Origin: Gigaspora margarita
Lineage: Eukaryota > Glomeromycota > Glomeromycetes > Diversisporales > Gigasporaceae
Reading direction: 5' to 3'
DNA length: 64,000 bases
NCBI GenBank assembly: GCA_009809945.1
Contig: WTPW01000405.1
Location: 332,356 to 396,355 of the forward strand
The position numbers were made by a program, and so were the translations under genes. Below are positions 1 to 10,676 of this stretch, one piece after another (within the stretch, counting starts at the first letter, position 1; each line of letters begins with the position of its first letter). The notes below the pieces were generated by a model. That model was not told the origin of the DNA. It was given only the letters and a program-made list of their open reading frames with translations, and ran no database searches.

Positions 1-350
1 CAAAATTTTACTAATTGATTCTAACAAAGTGCTCTAAGCAAATTGTTCAGCAATCAAAAATACATATATTATTTTGATTTATAAAAATAGATGTGATAAT
101 TTAGTTTTTAGCAAATTACTATAAAATTTATATGTAATAATCTAACTTTTAGCAAATTTACTTGATTTTAGGAGTAGCAAAAATGCCTAAATTCATGCAG
201 ATCAGTTATGACCTCTATGAGAGATGTCCGGGGTCCTATTATATTAACAAATTAAAATTAGATAAAGTGATCACACTATATATAGATAGAGGTAGCTACT
301 AAGTAAAAAATATCAAGTAATAAATAGCATACCTCTTATTGGTTATTTAT

Positions 351-459
351 TTTATATTTTACTAAGTAAAATTTTAATTGTTTTAAAAAAATTTTTTTAC
401 AAAATTGTGCAATTTGATTGGTTAAAATTACAGGTGCAACATGTTGCAGGTATAACAAT
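351..459 (+). repeat. Terminal fragment of the TIR family seen at 8201-12092
   Basis: This stretch matches the right-hand end of the element at 8201-12092. Both share a TTTATATTTTACTA core, a poly-A/T block, a CAATTTGATTGGT-like segment, then GGTGCAACATGTTGCAGGTA, which reads as the inverted form of the motif at 8213. The rest of this copy lies to the left (1-350), and no second terminus is visible in the window. It is non-coding. Confidence 0.5.
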
Positions 460-839
460 CCATTTTTAATATATACGAAAATAATATAATTAAAGCAATA
501 CAAATCTATTCCTTAATTTGTTATGCAGACAAATTTGTCTGCATAAATTTTAAAATTTTAAATTTTTTAAATAAGGGTAAAATTTTTTAAATAAGGGTAA
601 ATCTAATTGTAACTGTGGTTACAGTTCCGAGCCAATCAAATTGCTAGATTAGATATGACAAAAAAATTTAAAAAATTACAAATCGCAATAACTTCAAATT
701 GTGCCTATGAAACCAATATTTTTTTCTAGCTAAAAATGCTTCTTGAGGTGTTTTATTATATAATAAACCTTTTTCTAACTCTAAATCTAATTCTAACCCT
801 AATCTGGTTATTATTACCGCCGGTGACAAGCATATTTTT
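460..839. other. AT-rich spacer without gene
   Basis: AT-rich sequence with a short palindrome around 523-546 (GCAGACAAATTTGTCTGC) and a duplicated AAATTTTTTAAATAAGGGTAA at 565-600. I see no reading frame or RNA gene in it. Confidence 0.5.
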
Positions 840-1097
840 TCTTTAAATAAAACTTTAAATATTAATTTTAGCTATATACTTTCTAAGTAAAAAATATAAT
901 ATTAGTTCTATTTATTAACTTTATTATAAAAATTTTTTAAAATTATTAAAAAACTTAAATGTAATAAAAGTTTAAACTTTTTGTTTTAGAACTTTTACTA
1001 TAGAATTTTCTTTAGGTTTTCTCAAATTTTATATGTTTCTGTCTATTAAAAAAATTTTTACTTCTAATACAAGTCTTAATTTTTACAAGTAAATCAC

Positions 1098-1640
1098 TTA
1101 ATTGATAATTCAAATAAGATCGGTACTATTACTATATTGGAAAAATAGTAAATTTTGGGGATAAGTACAATATAAACTTTTTATTATATGCTGAAATCTA
1201 ATAACCGTGATTATGGAAGTAATTTTTTTATTAAGTTAATAGCACAAGTCAATTAATTGAAAGTTGTAGAGCTCACTGAGATGCATCTAATAGTGGTTGG
1301 AATATTCAAATTGGCCTAGTGTATGCTGAGATATCACTAAAAAACAATTGGTTGACTATATAAAATTCTATATAAATGAACTAGAAATTTTATATAGTTG
1401 GCCAATCATTTTTTAGCAATATCTCAGCAAATACTAGGCCAATTTAAATGATATAACTACTATTAGATGCATCTCAGTGAGCTCTACAACTTTTAATTAA
1501 TTGACTTGGACTATTAACTTAATAAAAAAATTACTTCCATAGTCACGGTTATCAGATTTCAGCATATAATGAAAAAAATAGTAATTTTCTCCAAATTCTA
1601 ATATAAAAATAGTGCTGATCTTATCCAGATCAGTAATTAA
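1098..1640. mobile_element. 543-bp hairpin MITE with TTAA ends, copy 1
   Basis: The left end TTAATTGATAATTC matches the inverted right end (TTAATTACTGATC), and homology between the two halves runs to a centre near 1374. The GAGCTC-containing segments at about 1267-1290 and 1478-1500 are one clear pair. Length is within 1 bp of the copy at 40928-41469. The facing arm of the surrounding fold-back (about 3300-3320) lacks the insertion and so acts as an empty site. TTAA target choice is known for piggyBac-like elements; a TA target cannot be excluded. Confidence 0.8.
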
Positions 1641-1832
1641 AGTACAATAATGAAAGTTGTAATCCTTTATATAAACTACAATATTGTATTAGGAACTATA
1701 TTTTTAAGACCAATATTCAAAGAATTCGCCAAGATATTGTAAATTATTTTTTTGGTTAAAAAATTTCTTTAAAATTCAATATTTTTAGCTTATAAGCAAC
1801 ATAAACTTTTTGTCTTATAATATAAAATTAAA

Positions 1833-1990
1833 TAAGGGGAGTGACAAAAATTAGGTGATTTTTTAGGGGGGGAAGGAGGTAAAAAATGTTAAAATTATAT
1901 ATAGGAACCTAACCAAATTTATTTTAAGGAAGGGGGAGGGGGGGTAGGCCTCTAATAAAAAATAATCAGGTGATTAATGACACGGCCCTA
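1833..1990 (+). mobile_element. 157-bp TA-flanked MITE (GGGGAGTGACAAAAAT family), copy 1
   Basis: TA, then GGGGAGTGACAAAAATTAG at the left and AATCAGGTGATTAATGACAC GGCCC then TA at the right, forming imperfect terminal inverted repeats. The G-rich block at 1865-1880 is typical of the family. It interrupts the left arm of the fold-back, whose right arm (about 2957) shows a single TA. The TA duplication suggests mobilisation by a Tc1/mariner-type transposase. Non-coding. Confidence 0.8.
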
Positions 1991-2380
1991 ATTTAAAAAT
2001 ATAATCCTTGTTTTCAAATATTATTATACCAAATTTTATTTAAATATTTTAAATGATTAAAAAAGTAGATCAGGGATATATTTATAGTAATTATGCGACA
2101 AATTTGCTTGCAAACCTTTACAAACTAAAGATAATGGTCTTGGAATACTCAAATTAAATTTTGATGATTTTAGATTCATTAAAATTGTCTTATTAAGACA
2201 AATATTTTGGTAGTAAAATCATCCAAAAAACAGATTACTGGTTCAAAAGTTATTTAATATTAAAAGTTAAAAATTTTAATAATTTTAGCCAATCAAATTG
2301 TAGTATTTGATAATTAGATAAGAGAAGAAAAGTAGCCTGTTAGTAGCAAAAAATTAATGATAAATAATACTCCTTTTAAC

Positions 2381-2650
2381 AACTTGTGTCAATTAATTGA
2401 AAGTTGTAAAGCTCATCAAAACGTATCTAATAGTAGTTAGATTATTCAAATTAGTCTAGTAAATTGCAAAATTTTATTAAAAAACAATTGCTAACTATAA
2501 AAATCTTTATATAAACAATAAAAATTTTATAAAGTTAGCTAATTATTTTTTAGCAATATCTCACTATTTACTGAGTTAACTTGGATAATCTAATTATTGT
2601 TAAATGTATCTTAATGAGCTCTACAACTTTCAATTAATCAATACAAGTTA
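2381..2650. mobile_element. Diverged inner part of the 543-bp hairpin MITE, copy 2
   Basis: It contains the same AATTAATTGAAAGTTGTA ... GAGCTCTACAACTTTCAATT hairpin core as the copies at 1098-1640 and 40928-41469 but lacks their outer TTAATTGATAAT termini. It is more diverged, consistent with an older insertion or with an origin inside the host fold-back. Confidence 0.6.
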
Positions 2651-3139
2651 AAAACTTAGTAAAAAAAAAGTTTTATATGTATGCATGCTATATTTTGCTT
2701 ATAATAATTTTAATATATGATATGTATTATGTTATGCTAATAATTAAAAAATTATTATAATAATTCATAATAATTAAAAAATATCATAATAATTAAAAAA
2801 TATCATTATAAGTAAAAAAAAATATTTCCTTTAAATTTTAAGCAATTATAGACAAATTTGCCTGGAAAATTGCTATAAATATACTTATAATCTATATTTT
2901 TTAAATTTAAAATATTTAATTTAATTTTTTTTTTGATAATATTTGAAAATAAGGATTATATTATAGTAGTATTTAATTTTATATTATAAGAAAAAAGTTT
3001 AAGTTGCTTATAAGCTAAAAATAGACAATTTTTAAAAAATTTATTAGCCAAAAAAATTATTTACTTATTTTTGGTGAACTTTATAAATATTAGCTCTAGC
3101 TTCCTGTTCTAATACAATATTGTAGTTAATAAAAAGGAT

Positions 3140-3296
3140 TAGGAGAGTGACAAAAATCAGGTGATTTTTTAGGGGGGGGAGGGGGTAAAAAAAGTTGAAA
3201 TTATATATAAGAACCTGACTATATATATATTAAAGAAGAGGGAGGGGGGTAGGCCTCTGATAAAAAATAATCAGGTGATTAATAACAGGGCCCTTA
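3140..3296 (+). mobile_element. 157-bp TA-flanked MITE, copy 2
   Basis: TAGGAGAGTGACAAAAATCA at the left and AACAGGGCCCTTA at the right, with TA duplicated. It breaks the right arm of the 840-3640 fold-back. The left arm at about 1661-1662 keeps the uninterrupted GTTGTAATCC site, confirming TA as the target. Confidence 0.8.
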
Positions 3297-3700
3297 CAAC
3301 TTTAATTATTGCAACTTTTGTGATTTACTTGTAAAATTTAGAACTTGAATTAGAAGTAAAAATTTTTTTTATAGATGAGAACATATAAAATTTAAGAAAA
3401 TCTAAAGAAAAGTTTTATAGTAAAAATTTTAAAATAAAAACTTTAAACTACTTTAAAGTTTATTAATAATTTTAAAAAATTTTTATAATAAAGTTTATAA
3501 AATATATTTTAAAAAAAATATTTTATAAATAGAGTATACTCTATATTCTTAATAAACTTTTATTTTATTTAAAAAATTGTAAATATTTCTAAAAATTCCA
3601 GGCAAATTTGTCTAAAATACAGTTTAAGGGATAATAATTAAAAAAATATCAAAGCAATTATGTAAATAAATGCATATTTTAAAAAAAAGCATTATTTATT

Positions 3701-3829
3701 ATCAGATCCAGATCTGAATTCAAATCTTTCTTATTTGGATCTAAATTTGAACTTGGATTCAATCTGGTTTTTCAGATCAAATCTAGATCTTTAAAAATAT
3801 CTGTCTGATCCAATCTATATAAAACACTA
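3701..3829 (-). repeat. Terminal fragment of the GATC-rich TIR element (see 23729-25362)
   Basis: Contains the family's degenerate CAGATCCAGATCTG/GGATC motifs and ends with AACACTA, as does the right end at 25355-25362. The other terminus is absent, so this is a fragment. Confidence 0.5.
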
Positions 3830-4372
3830 GTTCTGAACATATTGTAATAGAAAATAGATTTTATAAATATGAATGAAGTTGTAAAAAGTTTTCTAGCAAT
3901 TCTATTTTGTTGTTATTAAAATAATTTTTTAAAAGTCTATCAAAAAAGTAGATTTTTCCTAATAATACTACAATTGTTTTTGTATGGGCTCTGTTTTGAA
4001 TTAGTAAATTAAAAGAAAAAAAATTACTTATATATTTAGAAATATCTTTTATTAACTTAAATAATTTTTCTAAATTTCAAAATTTAATTCTATATAAGAT
4101 TTTACAAATTTTTTTGAAAATAATTGATGTTTTAATTTGTGCAAAATTGAGTTAGTAAAAAATTAATTAGCAATATCATAGGGTTTGTAAGCACTAAAAT
4201 TTAGATTAATAGTATAATTAATTACAAGTTTCTTTTTAAGTATTGTATAATTTTGGTCTCTATTGTTCATATTAGTAATAGTAACAATATATATAATATT
4301 GTATTTCTTTAGAAGTTTTTTAAAAAGGGCTTTGAATTCTACTTGATATATAGGTTTTGCCTTTTTTAAAGT
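3830..4372. other. AT-rich spacer without gene
   Basis: Low-complexity AT-rich DNA with frequent stops in all frames. No feature supported. Confidence 0.5.
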
Positions 4373-4602
4373 ATAGTGCCATAATTAGCTAATTATTACA
4401 ATTATATTTATTACATATTTATTACATGATGCTTTTTAAAACCTTAATTGTAATTACATTTATTATATGTAATAATATTATTACATGTAATTATATTATT
4501 ACATGTAATAATATTATGATATATAATATTATTACATGTAATATTATTTATTACATGTAATAATGTAATAATATTATTATATGTAATATTATTTATTACA
4601 TA

Positions 4603-5759
4603 TAATATTATTTATTACATATAATATTATTTATTACATGTAATATTATTTATTGCATGTAATAATGTAATAATATTATTATATACAATAATATTATTAT
4701 ATACAAAATATTATTATATACAATTATATTATTATATATTATGTTATTTATTATATATAATAATATAATAATATAATTATCTAATTTGCAGGACAACTCT
4801 TTCCAACGATCCCTCGTACCAACTTTTTCATAATCACCGACCTATGACAACTATACAATTATTATATTTGTACATAACAAAACTTTACCTTGGAGCAACT
4901 GGGAACCAGAGTTCCAGATCGAATGTTGGGATAATTGAAATAGAGCTGAAAGAGAGTTCTCCTTTTGGGTTTGACTCCCCGGTANAAGACTCCGGTACTA
5001 TAGAAGANATAGTAGAGCCCCCATACTTTAAAGTTTTTGTCAAAAGGAGTNNAAACTTTTGTAGAAGCATACTTTTGGTTAAATATAATATTTTTTATAG
5101 CATATACTCTTTCTTTCCTTCACAAGTTGGTCCTTTCAGCTTTCCTCTTTGGAGTTTTCAAAATTTCACCAAAAAGTGAGCAATTCAGCTTATCACCTCC
5201 AGAAGATCGATAGTGTTTACTCCTTCCAATTTGGGATTGCGCCTTCCTAATCGGTGTCGACGTCACAAGTGATCATTTTGCTGCAATGTAAACGATGAAT
5301 GACGTGTTAGAGATTGTTCTGGAATTTTCGTAAAAATTTCTTTCAATGTTTAAAATTAGGCGTAGTATTTTAGTATATGTTTCTCTGCATTATATTTTAC
5401 ATATAATACTTTGGTAGAGTTTCTATACAGTATTATATAATTTTTACTTTTACACAATTTTATTTGTGTTTGTTATAGATTTGTTTCTTTTTTCTTTGTC
5501 TTTCTCATCTTTCTTCCTTTCTTTTTGTTTGTATTTGGTCTTTCGTTTAGGTTGTGTAGTATTACCCCCTTTTTTTTACTTTCCCTTTTAAATTTCTTTT
5601 TGTATTGTTTTTTCTTTTTTGTTTGGATTGAAATCTCTTCATTAATGAAGCTAAGTGAGGAGGATTTAAAGAAACCGGCAATCTTGACAAGGCTAACAGC
5701 AGCCAATCAGTGATCATGGGGGAGCACGTGCAGAGAGTTGCATGCCCCTATGGGAGAAA
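4603..5759 (+). repeat. First copy of a 1.16-kb direct duplication, with ambiguous bases
   Basis: This is the same as 5761-6917 at an offset of 1158 bases. The first copy carries N at 4985, 5008, 5051-5052 and at the junction 5760; the second is clean. Adjacent near-identical copies with Ns point to an unresolved assembly overlap more than to a biological tandem duplication. A 111-codon frame starting at 4844 (MTTIQLLYLY...) is present but resembles no family I know. Confidence 0.75.
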
Positions 5760-5760
5760 N

Positions 5761-6917
5761 TAATATTATTTATTACATATAATATTATTTATTACATGTA
5801 ATATTATTTATTGCATGTAATAATGTAATAATATTATTATATACAATAATATTATTATATACAAAATATTATTATATACAATTATATTATTATATATTAT
5901 GTTATTTATTATATATAATAATATAATAATATAATTATCTAATTTGCAGGACAACTCTTTCCAACGATCCCTCGTACCAACTTTTTCATAATCACCGACC
6001 TATGACAACTATACAATTATTATATTTGTACATAACAAAACTTTACCTTGGAGCAACTGGGAACCAGAGTTCCAGATCGAATGTTGGGATAATTGAAATA
6101 GAGCTGAAAGAGAGTTCTCCTTTTGGGTTTGACTCCCCGGTAGAAGACTCCGGTACTATAGAAGATATAGTAGAGCCCCCATACTTTAAAGTTTTTGTCA
6201 AAAGGAGTAAAAACTTTTGTAGAAGCATACTTTTGGTTAAATATAATATTTTTTATAGCATATACTCTTTCTTTCCTTCACAAGTTGGTCCTTTCAGCTT
6301 TCCTCTTTGGAGTTTTCAAAATTTCACCAAAAAGTGAGCAATTCAGCTTATCACCTCCAGAAGATCGATAGTGTTTACTCCTTCCAATTTGGGATTGCGC
6401 CTTCCTAATCGGTGTCGACGTCACAAGTGATCATTTTGCTGCAATGTAAACGATGAATGACGTGTTAGAGATTGTTCTGGAATTTTCGTAAAAATTTCTT
6501 TCAATGTTTAAAATTAGGCGTAGTATTTTAGTATATGTTTCTCTGCATTATATTTTACATATAATACTTTGGTAGAGTTTCTATACAGTATTATATAATT
6601 TTTACTTTTACACAATTTTATTTGTGTTTGTTATAGATTTGTTTCTTTTTTCTTTGTCTTTCTCATCTTTCTTCCTTTCTTTTTGTTTGTATTTGGTCTT
6701 TCGTTTAGGTTGTGTAGTATTACCCCCTTTTTTTTACTTTCCCTTTTAAATTTCTTTTTGTATTGTTTTTTCTTTTTTGTTTGGATTGAAATCTCTTCAT
6801 TAATGAAGCTAAGTGAGGAGGATTTAAAGAAACCGGCAATCTTGACAAGGCTAACAGCAGCCAATCAGTGATCATGGGGGAGCACGTGCAGAGAGTTGCA
6901 TGCCCCTATGGGAGAAA
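5761..6917 (+). repeat. Second copy of the 1.16-kb direct duplication
   Basis: A clean copy of 4603-5759. It continues uninterrupted to the right into CCTTGTTGTTGCGGCAG and on to an AATAAATAAA at about 7047. Features that look transcript-like are an AATTTGCAG junction near 5948, pyrimidine-rich stretches at 6640-6790, and a short frame (MKLSEEDLKKPAILTRLTAA) at 6805. None is enough for a gene call. Confidence 0.7.
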
Positions 6918-7212
6918 CCTTGTTGTTGCGGCAGATCATACTTAGCGGACATTAAGTAGCGTGAGTAAGTTTTTATTTTAGAAAGGAGGGTTTCGGTAGC
7001 AGCTATTGTAAATCGAAATAGTGTATATATTTGCACATTCTTCCTAAATAAATAAAAGCAGGATTGTCAAAGCGTAAAAATAATATAATAATATATAAAA
7101 TATATTTATTATATATAATTAAATAATTTAAATTTTAATCTTATTTAAAAAATAATTTATTAATTAAACTATTTTAGTTTTACAATTTTAATTTATTAAC
7201 TTTATTTTTTTA

Positions 7213-7361
7213 TATAGTCAAACCTCAATATAATCACCAGCTCAAGAAGCAAGAATCTGATGATTATAAAAGTTTAACTATTTAAAGGTCAAATTTTATA
7301 AAGTTTATAATAGGTTGAACTTAAAATAGTATAATTAAAATTATAATGAGATTTGATTGTA
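7213..7361. mobile_element. 149-bp pogo/Tc1-like MITE
   Basis: TA then AGTCAAACCTCAATATAATC at the left; the right end inverted reads AATCAAATCTCATTATAAT, followed by TA. Terminal sequences beginning with CAGTCAAACCTC-like motifs with a TA duplication are characteristic of pogo/Tc1 relatives. It sits in the right flank of the 4373-7673 element. Non-coding. Confidence 0.6.
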
Positions 7362-7673
7362 TTTATTAAGATATATTATATACTTAAATAAATACTATAG
7401 CTTTAGCTTTGTTTATTTACAATATTATAATTATATAATACAATAATAATAATTATAAAATAAAATGTAATAATAATTATTACTTGTAACAATAATTATT
7501 ATATGTAATAATATTTATTACATTTTATTACATGTAATAATATTTATTACATATAATAATATTATTACATGTAATAATATTTATTACATAAAATAAATGT
7601 AATTACAATTATTACTTTTGTAATAAATAATTATTACATTATGACAAATTGCATTTTGAATTATGGCACCAAT

Positions 7674-8200
7674 CATTAGCCTTTTTAATTTTTGTAAATA
7701 TACAAAAGAAAGCTATATCTAAGTATTGAAATTTAAGTTTAATAGCTAGAGGAATATAAAAGTCTGTTAGGATAGATTAATTTATATTTATAAAAAATTA
7801 GCAATTTCTTGTATAGAGATTAAAGCCTTTAATATTTTATCTATATTTCATTTTTTGTTATTAAATACATTTTGTTTGAATTTTTGTCTTGTTACTAATA
7901 CTGCTATTCAAAATATTATTTTGTTTTTTGTTCTAGTCTAATATTGCATTATATTGCTTGACTATATAATAGAACTTTGTACTATTGTAGCTCAAATTCT
8001 ACTATATATACTAACTTAGTTTTAAATTCTAAATTAAATTTATATTTGTTGTTGTTGTATTGTAATTGTAAAAATTTAAAGTTCTTGGATATGATTGACT
8101 GATATAAATTAATCTTTATGTATTGTATTCAAATAAGATATATATTTTCTATTATTATTTGAATTTAGGTTGTTGTTTTTTGATTAATTATTAGGGATAT
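7674..8200. other. AT-rich spacer without gene
   Basis: AT-rich, with (TTG)n-like bits near 8049-8060 and 8171-8176. No gene or element ends recognised. Confidence 0.4.
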
Positions 8201-8854
8201 AAATTTGTCATACCTGCAACATGTTGCACCCTGTGATCGACCAACCAAATCACTCGATTTTGCAGGCAAAAAAAATTTTTTTTAAAAATTAAAGTTTTTA
8301 TTTAATAAATATAATATATATATATAATAGCACACTATATAATATAAAATTTTATTCTGAACAATTTTTTCTAAGTTACTAAGATAGATTGTTTTAGTAA
8401 AAAAGACATTTTTAAGAAAAAACAAAAATTTCAAAAGTTAGAACATATAAAACTTTTTGTTTACTAAATAATCTATCTTTTTAACTTAGAAAAAGTTGTT
8501 TAGTATAAAATTTGCATATAATATTTAAAACATAATATAGATTAAATTAGTAAAAAAAAAGTTCTATATGTACTAACATTAGAAATTTTTGTTTTTTCTT
8601 ATAAAACATTTTTTTTATTTTTATTCTTTGACAAACTTGCTAGAGCTTAGCTAGAATACATAGAAATAGTTTTAAAGCTACCTAGAACTATTAAAAAAAT
8701 ATCTAAGTTGAACATCTAATATATAAACCTAACATTATCCGGCTGCTTCTATGAGTGCCCAGATACGTCCTATCGCACCAATACTCCTAAGAGATCGGAA
8801 GTCCTGATGACGGTACCGCCAAGAATATAGGATTTCTCTTCAAATCTCTCTCAC

Positions 8855-9140
8855 TAGGGTTCCTCAAATTCAAATCAAATCAAATATTGGGTAAATTTGA
8901 ATTTGATCAAATCAAATTGACCCTGATTTGAATTTGATTTGATTCAAATATTTNGATTTAAATTTGATTTGAATTTGAATTTTTAATAGTAATTTTCAAA
9001 TCAAATCAAATATTTGTCAAATCAAATCAAATTTGCCCAGATTTGAATTTGATCAAATCAAATATAGTCAAATTTGAATTTGAATTTGATCAAATATTTG
9101 ATTCAAATATTTAAAAATCAAATCAAATTGTGGATCCCTA
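8855..9140. mobile_element. 286-bp CAAATTTGAAT-rich MITE, copy 1
   Basis: TA-GGGTTCCTC at the left and GGATCCC-TA at the right. The whole interior is built from CAAATCAAAT, AATTTGAATTTG and their inverses, so the single strand can fold extensively. The copies at 13508-13788 and 19297-19582 are collinear. TA at both ends suggests a Tc1/mariner-type target. One ambiguous base lies at 8954. Confidence 0.75.
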
Positions 9141-9410
9141 CCTCCTACCTCAGTGTTGGCAAATGACAAGGTCATAAAAATTTTTATGAAAATGACAATA
9201 AATGATATGTCATTTTAAAATGACAATGTCATTTATTATAAAAAAATTTTGTACAAAACCATGGCAAAATGACAAGTCATAAAAAATATTTTTATAAATG
9301 ANATNAAAATGACAAATAAATGACAATAATATTAATTGCTTTGCAATAGATAAAAAANATATAATTTATTAAAATNTATTAGCAAATACNAAGAAAAAAT
9401 TNCATTCCAC

Positions 9411-9930
9411 CAAGGGAAATGCAGTAAAACTCAAAACGTCTTTGACCTGAAAATAAGCTACCCCACAATCGACAAAAGTCGCTACATAGTAAAGTATTAA
9501 TTTTACTAGCAAATCGATTAAAATCGCTTAAGTAAACTTATTTAGAAGGTCAAAATACACTTACCACAAAATTTTCATAAGTATTAGAGAATTTTTTATT
9601 AATTGACTTTTGATTTTTACGTTCAACGGAAAAATTAAAATTTTTTAAAAAAATATATTCGACGAACGTAAAAATTAAATGTTAAATAATAAAAATACTT
9701 CAATTTTAATAAAAATTTCAGAGTAGATGTATTTTGATCTTCTAAATAAGTTTACTTAATCGATAATTATCGATTGACATAGTAGAGTTTAGTCTTTACT
9801 ATGTAGCAACTATCTGCGATTAACTAAAAATCGATTTTACTTCAATATTGTTGGCTATTTATACTATATATATATATGACGTGATAGATGGGGACCCCCA
9901 GAAAATTACATGATTTACTGCACTTCCCTA
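9411..9930. mobile_element. AAGGGAARTRCAGTAAA-ended MITE, copy 1
   Basis: Left AAGGGAAATGCAGTAAA and right TTTACTGCACTTCCCT followed by TA. The inner part is a long imperfect hairpin containing AGTCGCTACATAGTAAAGT and a central inverted pair, TTTTTACGTTCAACGG against GACGAACGTAAAAATT. The copy at 17625-18224 has the same plan. It shares its inner hairpin with the different-ended element at 10140-10676. Confidence 0.65.
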
Positions 9931-10139
9931 AAGATTTGGATGATTGATTTCTAGATTGGTTGGAATTTTGCTGTTAAGATTATCTGATAATTATTAATTT
10001 TTTTAGTGATTCTTGTAGTTCGTAGCTTTTTGTTAATCTACTAACCAATAAATTATGGTTATATCCAAAATGTGATCAATGTACTGACTAATAAAACTAA
10101 TATAGCAATTGGATCAAGTAATTAATGCTTTTGATTGGT

Positions 10140-10676
10140 TACCGTAGGTTCCCGAAAATAAGCTACCATTTTTTGGGTGATTTTAAGTAAAAAAAACGAA
10201 GGGTAGCTTATTTTCGGGTAAAAGAGGTTTTTAGCGATCGTAAGTAGTCGTTACATAGTAAAGTCCAAATTTTACTATGTAAATCGATCAAAATCGCTTA
10301 AGTAAACTTATTAAGGATATCAAAATGCATATACTTCGAAATTTTCATGCAAATCCGAGAACTTTTTATTATTTGAGTTTTAATATTAACGTTCGTCGTA
10401 TATATTTTTTAAAAAATTTTTAATTTTTCTGTCGAACGTAAAAATTAAAACTCAAATAATAAAAAGTTCTCCGATTTGCATCAAATTTTAGAGTATATGT
10501 ATTTTGATCTTCTGATGAAGTTTACTTAGGCGATTATGAACGATTTGCATAGTAAAATTTAGCCTTTACTATGTAGCGACCATTATCGATCATGGGGGTA
10601 GCTTATTTTCGGGTGAAAGAGGTTTTTACGTTTTTGGATTTAAACCGGGGTAGCTTATTTTCGGAAATATACGGTA
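10140..10676. mobile_element. 537-bp MITE with CCGAAAATAAGCTACC ends
   Basis: TA-CCGTAGGTTCCCGAAAATA at the left (AGCTACC follows), and GGTAGCTTATTTTCGG with ATATACGG-TA at the right. The two TIRs are clear, and the interior forms a long hairpin around the GAACGTAAAAATTAAAA pair. TA duplication is seen. It lies inside the hAT-like element 9151-10959. Confidence 0.8.

Larger units (their letters stand above)
840..3640. mobile_element. Large fold-back (inverted-repeat) element, about 2.8 kb
   Basis: Sequence from about 850-1097, 1641-1832 and 1991-2060 is repeated in reverse complement at about 3297-3560, 2976-3139 and 2895-2975. The breaks in each arm are exactly where younger MITEs sit: 1098-1640 and 1833-1990 in the left arm, 3140-3296 in the right arm. 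Removing them restores collinear arms. The outer limits are approximate because the arms fade into AT-rich sequence. The middle (2061-2890) contains a relative of the 543-bp hairpin family. No coding capacity is visible. It could be a fold-back DNA transposon or a very long MITE. Confidence 0.65.
4373..7673. mobile_element. Element bounded by TTACATGTAATAA repeats, with GC-richer cargo
   Basis: The ends carry GTGCCATAATT (left, 4376) and its inverse AATTATGGCACC (right, about 7660-7671). Inside both ends lie long runs of degenerate, self-palindromic TTACATGTAATAATAT units (about 4400-4790 and 7440-7645), which can pair with each other. Between them is less AT-biased sequence (about 4791-7075) with a polyadenylation-like AATAAA near 7047. 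This layout, tandem repeats as inverted ends around unrelated cargo, recalls fold-back elements. The centre is duplicated (next entries). I recognise no protein in it. Confidence 0.5.

Noticed and set aside
4603-6917. Paired terminal repeats of an LTR element
   Set aside because: The two copies are adjacent with no interior between them, and Ns mark the first copy and junction; assembly duplication is simpler.
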